Shown: one piece after another, positions 34,794-43,266 of the stretch
Layout of the letters: the number at the start of each line of letters is the position of its first letter
Position numbering within the stretch: the first letter of the stretch is position 1
Assembly (NCBI RefSeq): GCF_003326475.1
Contig: NZ_JPWA01000033.1
Coordinates: 1 to 53,928, forward strand
Reading direction: 5' to 3'
From: Thalassospira xianhensis MCCC 1A02616
GTDB taxonomy: Bacteria > Pseudomonadota > Alphaproteobacteria > Rhodospirillales > Thalassospiraceae
DNA: 53,928 nt
Program-made: the position numbers and the translations under genes
Notes under the pieces: generated by a model
Database searches by the model: none
What the model saw: the letters and a program-made list of their open reading frames with translations, nothing else
Told to the model about the DNA's origin: nothing

Positions 34794-35459
34794 ATGGAAA
34801 CGCGCCCCGTTCTTTATATCGGCAACAAAAATTATTCTTCCTGGTCGCTTCGTGCCTGGCTTGGTCTGCGCGTGGCCGGGATTGATTTCGAGGAAAAGCT
34901 GATCCCGCTTTATACCGAGGAATGGCATGCCAAGGCCGAGATTTTTTCGCCCAGCAAAAAGGTTCCGTCCCTGTTTGATGGCCGCAAAACCATTTGGGAG
35001 GCATTAAGCATTCTGGAATATTTCGCCGATAGCAGGCCAGATGCCATGCTATGGCCGCTTGATCTTGATGTGCGCGCGATTGCGCGGTCGGTTTCACTGG
35101 AAATGCATGGCGGGTTTACCGCATTGCGCAGCAATATGCCGATGAATTTACGCAAAAGCCTGCCGGGCCGCGGTCGGGGAGAGGGCGTTGAGAAGGACAT
35201 CGCGCGAATTGGTGAGATTTTTAAAACCTGCCGGGCCCAATACGGGCAGAGCGGTGATTTTCTGTTCGGTCATTTTTCGATTGCCGATGCGATGTTTGCA
35301 CCGGTCGTAACCCGTTTCAAAACTTATGGCGTGTCGCTTGATCCTGTTGGCAATGCTTATATGGAAGCAATCCTTGGCCTTCCCGAGATCGTCGAATGGT
35401 ATCGTGATGCCTTGGCCGAGGAATGGGTGGTCGCCGGTGGCGAGATTTCCGACGCATAG
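34794..35459 (+). CDS. Glutathione S-transferase family protein
   Basis: This 221-residue cytosolic protein has a thioredoxin-like N-domain with NKNYSSWSLRAWLGLRVAGIDFEE, where Ser residues near position 12-15 are the likely glutathione-activating groups. KKVPSLFDGRKTIWEALSILEYFAD provides the cis-Pro and the glutathione-binding Glu/Ser region. An all-helical C-domain follows (FGHFSIADAMFAPVVTRF). The family conjugates or reduces electrophiles with glutathione. AAAGGA at 34781-34786 supports ATG 34794. It is followed by the uracil-DNA glycosylase gene after 27 bases, a likely two- or three-gene operon with phhB. Confidence 0.9.
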   Translation: METRPVLYIGNKNYSSWSLRAWLGLRVAGIDFEEKLIPLYTEEWHAKAEIFSPSKKVPSLFDGRKTIWEALSILEYFADSRPDAMLWPLDLDVRAIARSVSLEMHGGFTALRSNMPMNLRKSLPGRGRGEGVEKDIARIGEIFKTCRAQYGQSGDFLFGHFSIADAMFAPVVTRFKTYGVSLDPVGNAYMEAILGLPEIVEWYRDALAEEWVVAGGEISDA

Positions 35460-35486
35460 GCAGAAGCAACAAAGCAGGAGCATGCA

Positions 35487-36128
35487 ATGGCCGGAGTGAC
35501 CGGCGAGCTTCCCGAAATCGATCCGCCGGGTGATGACCCGGCGCTCGACGATCTTCTGGTCAATGTCCGGGCCTGCCGGATATGCGAAGGTGCGTTGCCG
35601 CTGGGGCCGCGTCCGGTTGTGCGGATGGCGGCAGGTGCGAAAATCCTTGTGATCGGGCAGGCCCCGGGGACGAGGGTGCATGAAACCGGCTTGCCATGGA
35701 ACGATGCATCGGGGGACCGGTTGCGCGACTGGCTGCAAATGACGGTCGAGGATTTCTATGACCCGGCCAAACTTGCAATCATGCCGATGGGATTCTGTTA
35801 TCCTGGCCGGTTTGAACGTGGCGGCGATTTGCCGCCGCGCCCCGAATGTGCCCCGACATGGCATGATGAATTGTTACGACATTTGCCTGATATCGGCCTG
35901 ACACTTCTGATCGGGCAATATGCGCAGGAACGTTATCTTGGCCCGCGCCGTGCAAAAAGCATGACGGAAACGGTGCATCGATTTGACGAATATTTGCCAG
36001 ACGGATTACTGCCGATGCCTCATCCAAGCTGGCGCAATACCGGCTGGATCAAAAAGAACCTGTGGTTCGAAGCCGACCTTTTGCCGGTCTTGCGAGACAG
36101 GGTGCATCGGTTGTTGGGCACAAACTGA
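35487..36128 (+). CDS. Uracil-DNA glycosylase family protein, probable Fe-S type
   Basis: This 213-residue protein of the family 4/5 UDG superfamily probably excises uracil or a related base from DNA. The catalytic motif region is ILVIGQAPGTRVHETGLPWND (family motif I is GxAPG) near residues 54-72, and the DNA-intercalation motif PMPHPSWRN lies near residue 180. Four cysteines at 30, 33, 104 and 121 are arranged like the [4Fe-4S] ligands of family 4 enzymes. Substrate preference is not certain, since related proteins include non-canonical glycosylases. It sits between GST and phhB genes on the same strand. Confidence 0.85.
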   Translation: MAGVTGELPEIDPPGDDPALDDLLVNVRACRICEGALPLGPRPVVRMAAGAKILVIGQAPGTRVHETGLPWNDASGDRLRDWLQMTVEDFYDPAKLAIMPMGFCYPGRFERGGDLPPRPECAPTWHDELLRHLPDIGLTLLIGQYAQERYLGPRRAKSMTETVHRFDEYLPDGLLPMPHPSWRNTGWIKKNLWFEADLLPVLRDRVHRLLGTN

Positions 36129-36170
36129 TTTTATGGTCCAATAGGGCAACGAAAAATGCAGGAGGTCACA

Positions 36171-36461
36171 ATGAGCAAACTGGACAAAACCGCCATCGAA
36201 GTCGCAATTGCCAAGCTGGATGGATGGGATCTGGCAGAAGACGGGTTATCAATCGGCAAGATTTATATGTTCGGCGATTTCAATTCGGCATTCGGTTTCA
36301 TGACGCGAGTTGCGATGCAGGCCGAAAAAATGAACCACCATCCGGAATGGTTCAATGTATACAACAAGGTCGGGGTTACGCTGACAACGCATGATGCGGG
36401 TGGCGTGACGCAAAAGGATATCGATCTGGCGATCTTTGCCGAAACGGTTGTATCGCATTAA
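36171..36461 (+). CDS. phhB: Pterin-4a-carbinolamine dehydratase
   Basis: This 96-residue cytosolic enzyme dehydrates 4a-hydroxytetrahydrobiopterin, recycling the cofactor of aromatic amino acid hydroxylases. The family motif with catalytic histidines is [17 protein letters not shown] at about residues 54-70, followed by [17 protein letters not shown]. Length is typical. AGGAGG at 36160-36165 gives an excellent ribosome-binding site for ATG 36171. No phenylalanine hydroxylase gene is in this window, so the partner is elsewhere or the protein serves another pterin enzyme. A strong terminator follows. Confidence 0.95.
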   Translation: MSKLDKTAIEVAIAKLDGWDLAEDGLSIGKIYMFGDFNSAFGFMTRVAMQAEKMNHHPEWFNVYNKVGVTLTTHDAGGVTQKDIDLAIFAETVVSH

Positions 36462-36487
36462 GCTGTGTGATGCGTCAGAAAGAAAAT

Positions 36488-36520
36488 GCCCTGCCATTGT
36501 GGGACTGGCAGGGCGTTTTT
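36488..36520. terminator. Bidirectional intrinsic terminator after phhB
   Basis: GCCCTGCCA at 36488-36496 pairs perfectly with TGGCAGGGC at 36506-36514, followed by TTTTT at 36516-36520. On the minus strand the same stem is followed by ATTTTCTTTCT, so it can also stop the converging short-chain dehydrogenase gene. Confidence 0.9.
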
Positions 36521-36535
36521 CGTGGCAGCGGTGGC

Positions 36536-37297
36536 TTATTTGGGTTCCAGCCTGACCGCGCCATCGATCCGGATGGTTTCGCCGTTGATCATTTCGTTTT
36601 CGCAGATATGCAGGGCCAGTCGGCCATATTCTGCCGGATCGCCAAGGCGTTTCGGGAAGGGAATGTTTGACGCCAGCGCCTGCTGCATTTCATCAGGCAG
36701 GGCAGTGACCATCGGGGTGCCAAACATACCCGGCGCAATCGAAACGACACGGATGCCATGACGGGCCAGTTCGCGTGCTGCCGGAAGGGTCATTGCGGCA
36801 ACGCCGCCCTTGGATGCCGAATAGGCGGCCTGCCCGATCTGGCCTTCGTAGGCGGCGATGGATGCGGTATTGACGATAACACCGCGTTCACCGCCTTCGG
36901 TCGGTTCATTGCGGCTCATGGCGGTGGCGGCAACACGCATCATATTGAACGTTCCGATCAGGTTGACGTTGATCACGCGCGCAAAGGCATCAAGGTCAGC
37001 CGGGCCTTCGCGTCCGACGATGCGTTCGCCTTGCAGGATCCCTGCACAATTTACCAGAATGGATGGAATGCCTTGTGTTTCGATAACATCCGAAACCGCG
37101 TCCTCGACACTTTTGGCGTTCGACACATCAACACCGTAACCAATCCCACCCAGTTCGGCTGCTGTGGCTTTGGCCCCGGCCTCGTTCAAATCAAAGGCTG
37201 CGATTTTTGCCCCGGCGCTGGCAAGAACACGTGCAGTTGCAGCCCCGAGACCCGACGCAGCCCCGGTGACAATGGCGATGGATCCCTTGACCTGCAT
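36536..37297 (-). CDS. Short-chain dehydrogenase (3-hydroxyacyl-CoA dehydrogenase type 2-like)
   Basis: This 253-residue cytosolic NAD-dependent oxidoreductase has the cofactor motif [13 protein letters not shown] at residues 10-22, the NAD-stabilising NCAG near residue 88, the catalytic Ser in [14 protein letters not shown] and the YSASKGG motif (Tyr/Lys pair). [18 protein letters not shown] and GMFGTPMV closely follow the HSD10/HSD17B10 branch that oxidises short-chain 3-hydroxyacyl-CoA, for example in isoleucine breakdown. The ATG at 37297 is well placed. No other acyl-CoA genes are nearby. Confidence 0.9.
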   Translation of the reverse strand: MQVKGSIAIVTGAASGLGAATARVLASAGAKIAAFDLNEAGAKATAAELGGIGYGVDVSNAKSVEDAVSDVIETQGIPSILVNCAGILQGERIVGREGPADLDAFARVINVNLIGTFNMMRVAATAMSRNEPTEGGERGVIVNTASIAAYEGQIGQAAYSASKGGVAAMTLPAARELARHGIRVVSIAPGMFGTPMVTALPDEMQQALASNIPFPKRLGDPAEYGRLALHICENEMINGETIRIDGAVRLEPK

Positions 37298-37393
37298 GGC
37301 TTCAAATTCCCTGTATTCAGTCCGGTGAAAAATAATAGGTAATTCTATACCAAATTATTTGTTTATCGGGCAAGGTCATTTGACTCTGTTGTA

Positions 37394-38347
37394 TCAGGGG
37401 CCGGAATGACGGCCTTCCGGTGTTGCGGCAACCGGGTCTTGTGCTGCGATATCGGGGACGGTTGGTGTGACGGATTTGCCGATTTTCCGTTCGCGCAGGG
37501 CAACATAGATTGCTGCTGCGATGATCAGTGCCCCGCCCGGCAATATCCAGATATCGGGAATTTCGCCAAACAGCATCAGGGCCAGAATGGCAATGATTGG
37601 CAGACGCAGATAGGAAAAGCCGACAAAGAAACTGTAATCAGCCAGCTGCAGGGCTTTGACATTGCACACCTGCATGACGTTCATCATGAGTGCGGCAAGC
37701 GCCATCAGGCCCAGTACCGGCCAGCTTGGCGTTTGCCAGACAAGCAGGGCCGGAATTAGGGATACTGGGGTTGTGATCAGCATCAGATAAAACAGAAGGG
37801 CGGTTGTACTTTCGGTTGCAACCAGCCGTTTGGTGATCAGACCGGCACTTGCCATACAGATGGCTGCGGCAATCGGCAAAAGACTGGCCGGTTGCATGGC
37901 AGCGGTTCCCGGCTGGATGATCAGTCCGACACCGACAAACCCGACAAGAACAGCCAGCCAGCGATGAATGCGCACAGTCTCGCGCAAAATCAGGGCTGCC
38001 AGAATGGTGCCAAACAGCGGCACGGTGAAGTTCAGCGTGGTGGCCTCGGCCAGTGGCAGATAAAGAACGGCCATAAACCACAGGCACATTTCGGCCGCCG
38101 ACAATACGCCACGCAATCCCAGAAGCGGCAGGCGTTTCGTGCGCAGTTCGCCAAGGCCACGGTGCATCACGATGGGGGCAATCATTATCAGGCCAAACAG
38201 GAAACGCAGGAATACCGCCTGATAGGGATGGATTTCAGCCGTGGCAAAGCGGATTGTCAGGGTAAAGCAGGCGGCAAGGATGGCCGCAGAAAGAGCATAA
38301 AAACTGGCCTGAACCGGGGAGGATTGATTCTTGAACCAGTTTTTCAT
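37394..38347 (-). CDS. EamA-family (DMT) transporter, third of tandem trio
   Basis: This 317-residue inner-membrane protein has ten predicted helices in two EamA repeats. Motifs shared with its two neighbours include HPYQAVFLRFLFGL, LPLAEATTLNFTVPLFGTILAALILRE and SYLRLPIIAILALMLFGEIP. These place it in the S-adenosylmethionine/drug-metabolite transporter branch. The C-terminal tail of about 25 residues is polar. The ATG at 38347 lies 27 bases after the stop of the second copy, so the three are one operon. Substrate is unknown. Confidence 0.9.
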   Translation of the reverse strand: MKNWFKNQSSPVQASFYALSAAILAACFTLTIRFATAEIHPYQAVFLRFLFGLIMIAPIVMHRGLGELRTKRLPLLGLRGVLSAAEMCLWFMAVLYLPLAEATTLNFTVPLFGTILAALILRETVRIHRWLAVLVGFVGVGLIIQPGTAAMQPASLLPIAAAICMASAGLITKRLVATESTTALLFYLMLITTPVSLIPALLVWQTPSWPVLGLMALAALMMNVMQVCNVKALQLADYSFFVGFSYLRLPIIAILALMLFGEIPDIWILPGGALIIAAAIYVALRERKIGKSVTPTVPDIAAQDPVAATPEGRHSGP

Positions 38348-38374
38348 GAGATCCTTGTTCCTTTGAATGGTCGA

Positions 38375-39325
38375 TCAGTGATTGTCGCGCGCAGGTGGCG
38401 GGTCAAGGTCACTTGCCGCGGATGAGGGGCCACGATTGATCCGCTTGGCTTCTTTGGCAAGTTTGGCTTCGCGACGCGCGATGTATAGTGCCGATCCGAT
38501 AATCAGACCAGCACCGGGCAGAAGCCAGATTTCCGGGACTTCGCCAAACATCACCAATGCGATGACGACGACAAACGGCAGGCGCAGATAATTGAACCCG
38601 ACGACAAAGCTGTAATCATAGATACGAAATGCGTTGGTATTACAAATCTGGGTGATGTTGGCGATAAAGGCACCCAGCGCCATCAGCCCCAATACCTGCA
38701 GGCTTGGGGTTTGCCAGACGAAAAGGGCGGGCACCAGCGTTAGTGGCGTGGTCAGCAGCATCATGTAAAGCACGATGGTGGTGCTGTTTTCGGTTCTGGC
38801 CAGCGACTTGATCGTCAATCCGGCACTTGCCATGCAGAGGGCCGCCGCAATCGGCAGCAGGCTGGCCAGTTGCATTGTTTCGCTGCCGGGGCGGATGATG
38901 ATGATGACACCAATGAAACCGGCAAAAAGGGCTGCGATACGGTATTTTCGGACTGTTTCACCCAGAAAGATTGCAGCCAGGATCGTTCCGAACAGCGGTA
39001 CGGTAAAGTTCAGCGTCGTCGCCTCGGCCAGCGGCATATAGGCAAGGGCTGAAAACCAGAAGCTCATGGCACCCATCGATAGGAACGCACGCAGCAGAAA
39101 CATCGGCATGCGGTGTGTTTTCAGCCGAGCAAAACCGGATCTGAGTGCGATGGGGGCGATAAAAAGAAGCCCGAAGAAGTTGCGAAAGAAGACCGCCTGC
39201 AACGGATCAATCTCGCGGGTCGCCATACGTACAATGACCGAAAACAGGGCTGCCATAAGTGATGCGATCACGGCGAAAATCGACGCCTGAAGATAGGGCG
39301 GCAGGCTGTTGAACCACTTACGCAT
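38375..39325 (-). CDS. EamA-family (DMT) transporter, second of tandem trio
   Basis: This 316-residue ten-helix inner-membrane transporter is the closest relative of the third copy. It starts MRKWFNSLPPYLQASIF versus MKNWFKNQSSPVQASFY and shares LPLAEATTLNFTVPLFGTILAAIFLGETVR. This indicates a recent tandem duplication with divergence. The ATG at 39325 overlaps the stop of the first copy by 8 bases, suggesting coupled translation; the longer open frame reaching 39508 is inside the first copy. Likely export of a small metabolite or amino acid. Confidence 0.9.
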   Translation of the reverse strand: MRKWFNSLPPYLQASIFAVIASLMAALFSVIVRMATREIDPLQAVFFRNFFGLLFIAPIALRSGFARLKTHRMPMFLLRAFLSMGAMSFWFSALAYMPLAEATTLNFTVPLFGTILAAIFLGETVRKYRIAALFAGFIGVIIIIRPGSETMQLASLLPIAAALCMASAGLTIKSLARTENSTTIVLYMMLLTTPLTLVPALFVWQTPSLQVLGLMALGAFIANITQICNTNAFRIYDYSFVVGFNYLRLPFVVVIALVMFGEVPEIWLLPGAGLIIGSALYIARREAKLAKEAKRINRGPSSAASDLDPPPARDNH

Positions 39326-40343
39326 CAACGCGGCCCGTTCTGTTTCCTGTGTTGTCTTCTGGGGTATCTTCCGGCGGATTGATGGTTTTGGCCTTGGTGA
39401 CAGGAATGGCCTGTGAGTCAGCTGCCGCTGTAGTCGGCATGCGGCGGCGGCGTTTTTCATTCCTTGCAAGAACAGCTTCGCGCCGCGCGATGTAAAGCGT
39501 TGATCCAATAATCAGCGATGCCCCGGCCCAGGTCCAGAAATCAACCGTTTCACCAAACATGATGAAGGCAAGTGCGGCAACAAATGGCAGGCGAAGGAAA
39601 TCAAACGCCATGACGTAGGATTGGTCCGCTGTGCGATTGGCACGCACAAAAAGCTGTTGCCCGGCAGTTGCGAGAATGGCGATAGCAAGAAGGATTGCGA
39701 GTTGCTGCCATGTTGGTTGCTGCCAATAGAAAAGTGCCGGGATCAGAGACAGGGGCGTCATGATCATGCCCATCCAGGTCACGATGGCGTTGGCACTTTC
39801 ACTGCGTGAAAGCATTTTGACCGTCGTCACGGCACAGGCGGTAAACAGGGTCGCCAACAGGGCCAGAATTGCGCCGGTTTCAAGAGTTTGGCCAATCGGG
39901 CGCACGATGATCATGGCGCCAACAAAACCAAGAACCACGGCGGACCAACGGCGCGCCCGGACGGTCTCACGCAGGATAAGGGCTGCAAGGATGGTGGTCA
40001 GGATCGGGACGGTGAAATTGATCGCGATGACCTGTGCGGCAGGGGCGATTGCGAGGGCCGAGAACAGACACAGCATTCCGGCCAGCCCGATCACCGCCCG
40101 AATGAAATGCAGTTTCAGTTTAAGCGTGCGCAGACCAACAAACCGGTCACGCAACATCCACGGAATCATCGGTATCAACCCGAACAGATTCCGGAAAAAG
40201 GCTGCTTCAAACGGATGAACTTCGCGCGTTATGTACCGGATAAGCACCGCCATTGCCGCAAAAAGGATTGCAGCACCGGTCATCAACAGGGCGCCACGAA
40301 GCGCATCATTATCCGGAGAGACACGAAAAAGGTGCATGATCAT
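39318..40343 (-). CDS. EamA-family (DMT) transporter, first of tandem trio
   Basis: This 341-residue ten-helix inner-membrane transporter has EVHPFEAAFFRNLFGLIPMIPWML, AAQVIAINFTVPILTTILAALILRETVR and FDFLRLPFVAALAFIMFGETVDF. It is more distant from copies two and three than they are from each other. The C-terminal tail (about 45 residues) is hydrophilic and rich in Arg, Thr and Asn. The start could be ATG 40343 or 40337; a TTG at 40346 is unlikely. It is divergent from an Lrp-type regulator across 151 bases, which is the usual layout for a regulated amino acid exporter. Confidence 0.88.
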   Translation of the reverse strand: MIMHLFRVSPDNDALRGALLMTGAAILFAAMAVLIRYITREVHPFEAAFFRNLFGLIPMIPWMLRDRFVGLRTLKLKLHFIRAVIGLAGMLCLFSALAIAPAAQVIAINFTVPILTTILAALILRETVRARRWSAVVLGFVGAMIIVRPIGQTLETGAILALLATLFTACAVTTVKMLSRSESANAIVTWMGMIMTPLSLIPALFYWQQPTWQQLAILLAIAILATAGQQLFVRANRTADQSYVMAFDFLRLPFVAALAFIMFGETVDFWTWAGASLIIGSTLYIARREAVLARNEKRRRRMPTTAAADSQAIPVTKAKTINPPEDTPEDNTGNRTGRVDA

Positions 40344-40494
40344 CAACGAATAAGGCCGATTTTATAAAAAATCCAGCCTTGATCGGTGAAATAGTCCTAC
40401 CATTTATCCAAAAGGTTGGCCGAAAGTTTCATGCGCGCACAGTTTTCGTGTAAGATCGTCTGATATTGATAAAAATTCTTCAGGGGGATGTTTT

Positions 40495-40959
40495 ATGGAT
40501 GCCATTGATCGCAAGTTGATCGACATCTTGCAGGATGACGCGTCTTTGTCTTATTCGGCACTGGGGACGAAGGTCGGCCTTTCTGTTTCGGCGGTAAATG
40601 ACCGTGTACGTAAACTGCGCGAGCAGGGGGTGATCAAGGCGTACCGCGTTGAAGTTGATGGACATGCTATCGGTCGCGCTCTTACCGCAATGGTCTGGTT
40701 ACGGACCGATCCGGCCAAGGGCAACAAGAAGCTGGTCAAGTCGCTGATCAAGGCGGACGAGGTTCTTGAATGCCATCACATGACAGGGCGGTTTGATTTC
40801 CTGTTGAAATTACGACTGCGCGATACGGCACATCTTGAAAGCTTTGTGACTGATACGATCAAGGAAGTCCCCGGTGTGGTCGAGGTTATTCCGGAAATTG
40901 CCTTGTCTACAGCCAAAGAAACCGGCTTTGTTCCGGCGGCGCTTGATGGAGATAAGTGA
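40495..40959 (+). CDS. Lrp/AsnC-family transcriptional regulator
   Basis: This 154-residue regulator has an N-terminal helix-turn-helix (IDRKLIDILQDDASLSYSALGTKVGLSVSAVNDRVRKL). A C-terminal RAM/ASNC ligand-binding domain follows, with ECHHMTGRFDFLLKLRLRD and VPGVVEVIPEIALS. Such proteins form octamers and respond to amino acids. GGGGGA lies before ATG 40495. It faces the three EamA transporters, so control of them by an amino acid signal is a reasonable inference. The intergenic region holds no clear operator by eye. Confidence 0.93.
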   Translation: MDAIDRKLIDILQDDASLSYSALGTKVGLSVSAVNDRVRKLREQGVIKAYRVEVDGHAIGRALTAMVWLRTDPAKGNKKLVKSLIKADEVLECHHMTGRFDFLLKLRLRDTAHLESFVTDTIKEVPGVVEVIPEIALSTAKETGFVPAALDGDK

Positions 40960-41002
40960 TCGGTTGTGTCACACTCTGAGCGGTAGGAGTACATAATTCC
41001 AG

Positions 41003-41036
41003 TTGCCTGATATTTGACCAAATGTCGGGCAATTTT
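41003..41036 (+). terminator. Likely terminator of the Lrp-type gene
   Basis: TTGCCTGATATTT at 41003-41015 pairs with AAATGTCGGGCAA at 41020-41032; the two non-Watson-Crick positions are G-U pairs in RNA. The loop is GACC and TTTT follows. It lies 44 bases after the stop codon. Confidence 0.65.
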
Positions 41037-41194
41037 GCCGCAAGAATGCCGCCTTTGGGCGTTTTAAACCATCGTTGCGGGCGTGTTGCGGTAACGCATT
41101 TCAAACTTTCCCGTCGTAACTGGCGTGCGACAGGAACCTGACGGGTCTTTGGGCCTGTCCCACGGGTAATGACAAACAGGATGGAGACGCAAAT

Positions 41195-43153
41195 ATGATC
41201 GAATCGATGAATCTGGTGATCCTGATTGCATCGGTTCTGGTTGTCGTTGCTGTCTTTACCAGCCTGATTAGTTTCCGGGTTGGTGCCCCCTTGCTGCTTG
41301 TGTTCCTGTTTGTCGGACTTGGGGCTGGAGAGGACGGGATTGGCGGCATTAATTTCGATAATGCGCCGTTGGCCTATTTTATCGGGTCTATCGCGCTTGC
41401 GATGATCCTGTTTGACAGCGGATTTGAAACCCAGCTTCGAACCTTGAAAATTGCAGCAGCACCCTCGCTTGTTCTCGCAACGGTGGGGGTCATGCTGACT
41501 ACGGGGGTGGTTGGCGGGGTCACGTGGCTCGTGCTGGATGTACCGTGGCTGGTAGCATTGCTTTTTGGGGCGATTGTTAGTTCGACGGATGCGGCGGCGG
41601 TGTTTTTCCTGCTGCGGGTTGGCGGGATCAATTTGCGTGATCGGACACGCAGCACGCTTGAAGTCGAGTCCGGTTCGAACGATCCCATGGCGGTGTTTCT
41701 GACCATTTCGCTGGTCGAACTGATCATGCAGGGTGGCGGGGATAATCTTGCACTGGAATTGCTTGAACGGTTTGTTCTGCAAATTGGACTTGGTGGTATT
41801 TTGGGACTTCTGGGCGGGATGGTCATCGTTCAGATGATCAACCGCGTCAATCTTGAACCCGCCCTTGTTCCGATTGTCACGCTTGCCTGTGCGCTTAGCC
41901 TTTTTGGCGCGACCAGCATCGTTGGCGGCAGCGGCTTTCTGGCGGTTTATGTCGCCGGTCTTTACGCCGGGAACAGCCAGATGCGCATGAGTGTCGGGGT
42001 CCGCCGGTTCCAGCATGTCACGACGTGGCTTGCGCAGATCGCGATGTTTGTCACCATGGGGCTGCTGGCAACGCCGTCACAGTTTGGCGAAGTGGTCATT
42101 CCGGGTGTTATTCTGGCACTGGTGCTGGTGTTTATTGCGCGTCCGGTCGCGGTATGGCTTTGCCTGATGTTCTTTAATTTCTCACGCAATGATACCGCCT
42201 TTATTTCATGGGTCGGTTTGCGCGGGGCGGTGTCGATCCTGCTTGCGATCGTGCCGATGGTTGAAGGCGTCGAATACGGGCAATTGCTGTTCAATACGGC
42301 TTTTATCGTTGTGATTACGTCACTGCTTTTGCAGGGGTGGACGATCCGGCTGATGGCGCGCTGGCTTGGCATTATGATCCCGCCGCGTCATGGCCCTGTT
42401 GATCGTATTGACCTTGAACTGCCGGGCAATGCCAATCAGGAGATCGTTGTTTATCGTGTTCATGACGAAAGTGCGGTGGCAACGGGCCATCGTATTCCGC
42501 GCTGGGCGCGGCCAAGCCTGATCCTGCGGGATGGAAAATCGTTACGCCCGCATAGTGCCGGGCGGATTGAAGGCGGTGATCAGGTCTATATCATCACCCC
42601 GCCCCGCCATGTCGAATTGCTTGATCAGTTGTTCGCGGGGCCTGCCGAAGGGGCGAATGATGTCGACTTGTTTGGTGATTTCAGTTTCCCGCCCGATACA
42701 CGCATCGCCGATGTCGGGCGTCTGTATGGCTTTGCGGTCAAGGAAGAGGACGAAGAGGCAACCGTTGCCGAAATTCTCGAGCGCAATCTTTCGGGAGATA
42801 TCGAACCGGGGGATCGGGTTGCCTATGGCATGGTGGAACTGATTGTTCGTCGGATCGATGACACACACGAAATTGTCGAAGTTGGCATGGCGGTCGAACA
42901 GAAGCCGGTCAAGCCGAAACGGCATCTGCCGATGTTCCATTCGCGGACAGAATTGCTGGCAATATGGAAGGAATGGCAGCGGCGCCGACTGCGTGAGAAA
43001 ATGCGCAAGCAGCGTGGTGATGATGTCCTTGATTCCGATGAAATTAAAGAGCCGACCTCGGACATATCGGGTATCGACGCGGCAGCCAATGACGGTGGCG
43101 ATGATGATATCGAGCCGATGCGCGCAGAAACGGGACAGCACGACAAATCCTGA
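41195..43153 (+). CDS. K+/H+ antiporter, NhaP2/CvrA type
   Basis: This 652-residue inner-membrane protein has a CPA1 transport domain of 12-13 helices (about residues 1-390) with AIVSSTDAAAVFFLL and the ion-site region SGSNDPMAVFL. A cytoplasmic TrkA-C (RCK-C) domain follows at about 405-475, then a CorC/HlyC-associated domain at about 485-570 (DVGRLYGFAVKEEDEEATVAEIL). This order is that of E. coli CvrA, which exports K+ for H+ and supports volume control. An extra acidic tail of about 60 residues ends the protein. GGAGA at 41182-41186 supports ATG 41195; ATG 41210 is possible. Confidence 0.9.
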   Translation: MIESMNLVILIASVLVVVAVFTSLISFRVGAPLLLVFLFVGLGAGEDGIGGINFDNAPLAYFIGSIALAMILFDSGFETQLRTLKIAAAPSLVLATVGVMLTTGVVGGVTWLVLDVPWLVALLFGAIVSSTDAAAVFFLLRVGGINLRDRTRSTLEVESGSNDPMAVFLTISLVELIMQGGGDNLALELLERFVLQIGLGGILGLLGGMVIVQMINRVNLEPALVPIVTLACALSLFGATSIVGGSGFLAVYVAGLYAGNSQMRMSVGVRRFQHVTTWLAQIAMFVTMGLLATPSQFGEVVIPGVILALVLVFIARPVAVWLCLMFFNFSRNDTAFISWVGLRGAVSILLAIVPMVEGVEYGQLLFNTAFIVVITSLLLQGWTIRLMARWLGIMIPPRHGPVDRIDLELPGNANQEIVVYRVHDESAVATGHRIPRWARPSLILRDGKSLRPHSAGRIEGGDQVYIITPPRHVELLDQLFAGPAEGANDVDLFGDFSFPPDTRIADVGRLYGFAVKEEDEEATVAEILERNLSGDIEPGDRVAYGMVELIVRRIDDTHEIVEVGMAVEQKPVKPKRHLPMFHSRTELLAIWKEWQRRRLREKMRKQRGDDVLDSDEIKEPTSDISGIDAAANDGGDDDIEPMRAETGQHDKS

Positions 43154-43164
43154 TTATGGATCTG

Positions 43165-43201
43165 TCTATTGATTAGTTAGTCTAATGGATAGATGAGTTT
43201 T
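43165..43201 (+). terminator. Weak terminator-like hairpin after the NhaP2-type gene
   Basis: TCTATTGATTAG at 43165-43176 pairs with CTAATGGATAGA at 43182-43193, with one mismatch and one G-U pair, followed by TGAGTTTT. The stem is AT-rich, so its strength is doubtful. Confidence 0.4.
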
Positions 43202-43266
43202 GCTGGTTTGTGCGAATGGCGCAAACTGCCCTAAATTCCAACGATTGATTTCGTTGGAGTGCCGTT

